Assembly: GCA_031277355.1 (NCBI GenBank)
Contig: JAITMN010000062.1
Span: forward strand, 1 to 7,425
Source: Nevskiaceae bacterium
GTDB taxonomy: Bacteria; Pseudomonadota; Gammaproteobacteria; Steroidobacterales; Steroidobacteraceae
DNA: 7,425 nucleotides
Direction: 5' to 3'
Part shown: piece after piece, positions 7,273 to 7,425 of the stretch
Numbering within the stretch: the first letter of the stretch is position 1
How the letters are laid out: each line of letters begins with the position of its first letter
The notes under the pieces: generated by a model
Seen by the model: only the letters and a program-made list of their open reading frames with translations
Databases searched by the model: none
Told to the model about the DNA's origin: nothing
Translations under genes and position numbers: made by a program

Positions 7273-7425
7273 TCACAGCAGCGCCTGCACCTCGGCAATC
7301 CCCGCACGCCGCATCGGCTTTCCATCCACCGGGCTCACCGGCGACTGGCGAATGCCGTCCTTCGGAAACACCACGGCTTCAACGATGGCGTGATCGCCGA
7401 AGGTGAAGCGCACCGCCGGCAGTGC
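7273..7425 (-). CDS. Hypothetical protein, C-terminal 50 residues (5' end outside window)
   Basis: On the minus strand the frame is open from the window edge to TGA at 7273-7275, giving 50 residues. The end reads ALPAVRFTFGDHAIVEAVVF, then a Lys/Pro-containing segment with SPVSPVDGKPMRRAG and a final helix-like AGIAEVQALL. About 80% of codons end in G or C, as in the genes around it, which supports real coding. I do not recognise the family. The visible part is hydrophilic with no membrane segment. It converges on the barrel gene, so it belongs to a different transcript and is probably not part of the EPS/PKS operon. The competing plus-strand frame (7232-7393) looks less protein-like. Confidence 0.6.
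   Translation of the reverse strand, partial: ALPAVRFTFGDHAIVEAVVFPKDGIRQSPVSPVDGKPMRRAGIAEVQALL

Noticed and set aside
5873..7276. 467-codon open frame antisense to the barrel gene
   Set aside because: His/Arg/Ala-rich translation without secretion signal or domains; the plus strand has a signal peptide, ribosome binding site and strand pattern.
7232..7393. Short plus-strand frame (53 codons) after the barrel gene
   Set aside because: Ser/Thr/Ala-rich translation lacking a ribosome binding site, and it runs through the hairpin; the minus-strand frame has better codon use.
1..7425. CRISPR arrays, tRNA/rRNA, insertion sequences, exosortase or PEP-CTERM genes
   Set aside because: I looked for these and saw no repeat arrays, RNA-gene structure, transposase motifs, exosortase or PEP-CTERM sorting signal in the window.

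Overview
The window is GC-rich, densely coded bacterial DNA with strong G/C preference at third codon positions. Envelope features (an outer-membrane beta-barrel protein, a periplasmic polysaccharide-export protein, a bifunctional ManC) point to a Gram-negative proteobacterium. A gammaproteobacterium is my best guess, but nothing here fixes the lineage.

Layout. (1) 1-3009, plus strand: the 3' end of a type I polyketide synthase whose 5' part lies outside the window. The visible order is acyltransferase (malonyl-type) - acyl carrier protein - Ala/Pro-rich linker - PLP-dependent class III aminotransferase of the McyE/mycosubtilin type. The last module has no reducing domains and no thioesterase. 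(2) 3054-4466: ManC, a two-domain GDP-mannose pyrophosphorylase/phosphomannose isomerase. (3) 4463-5140: an EntD/Sfp-like 4'-phosphopantetheinyl transferase that overlaps manC by ATGA. (4) An 81-base AT-richer gap with an operator-like palindrome and a good Shine-Dalgarno sequence. (5) 5222-5851: a short Poly_export/SLBB exopolysaccharide export protein like those of XrtA/PEP-CTERM-associated EPS loci. (6) 5879-7228: an outer-membrane beta-barrel protein. (7) A hairpin, then the 3' end of a convergent minus-strand gene of unknown function (7273-7425), which marks the right-hand edge of the cluster.

How the genes may work together. The PKS would extend a chain with malonyl units, leave the last beta-keto group unreduced, and aminate it on the carrier protein. 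The PPTase would supply the phosphopantetheine arm. ManC supplies GDP-mannose for glycan building. The export protein and the barrel would carry a polymer across the periplasm and outer membrane. An amino-polyketide assembly line sitting directly beside polysaccharide precursor and export genes is the most interesting feature. It suggests an amino-acyl-modified exopolysaccharide or a glycosylated amino-polyketide. The link between the two halves is inferred from gene order only. No exosortase, PEP-CTERM protein, glycosyltransferase, chain-length regulator or polymerase is visible here; if present they must lie to the left.
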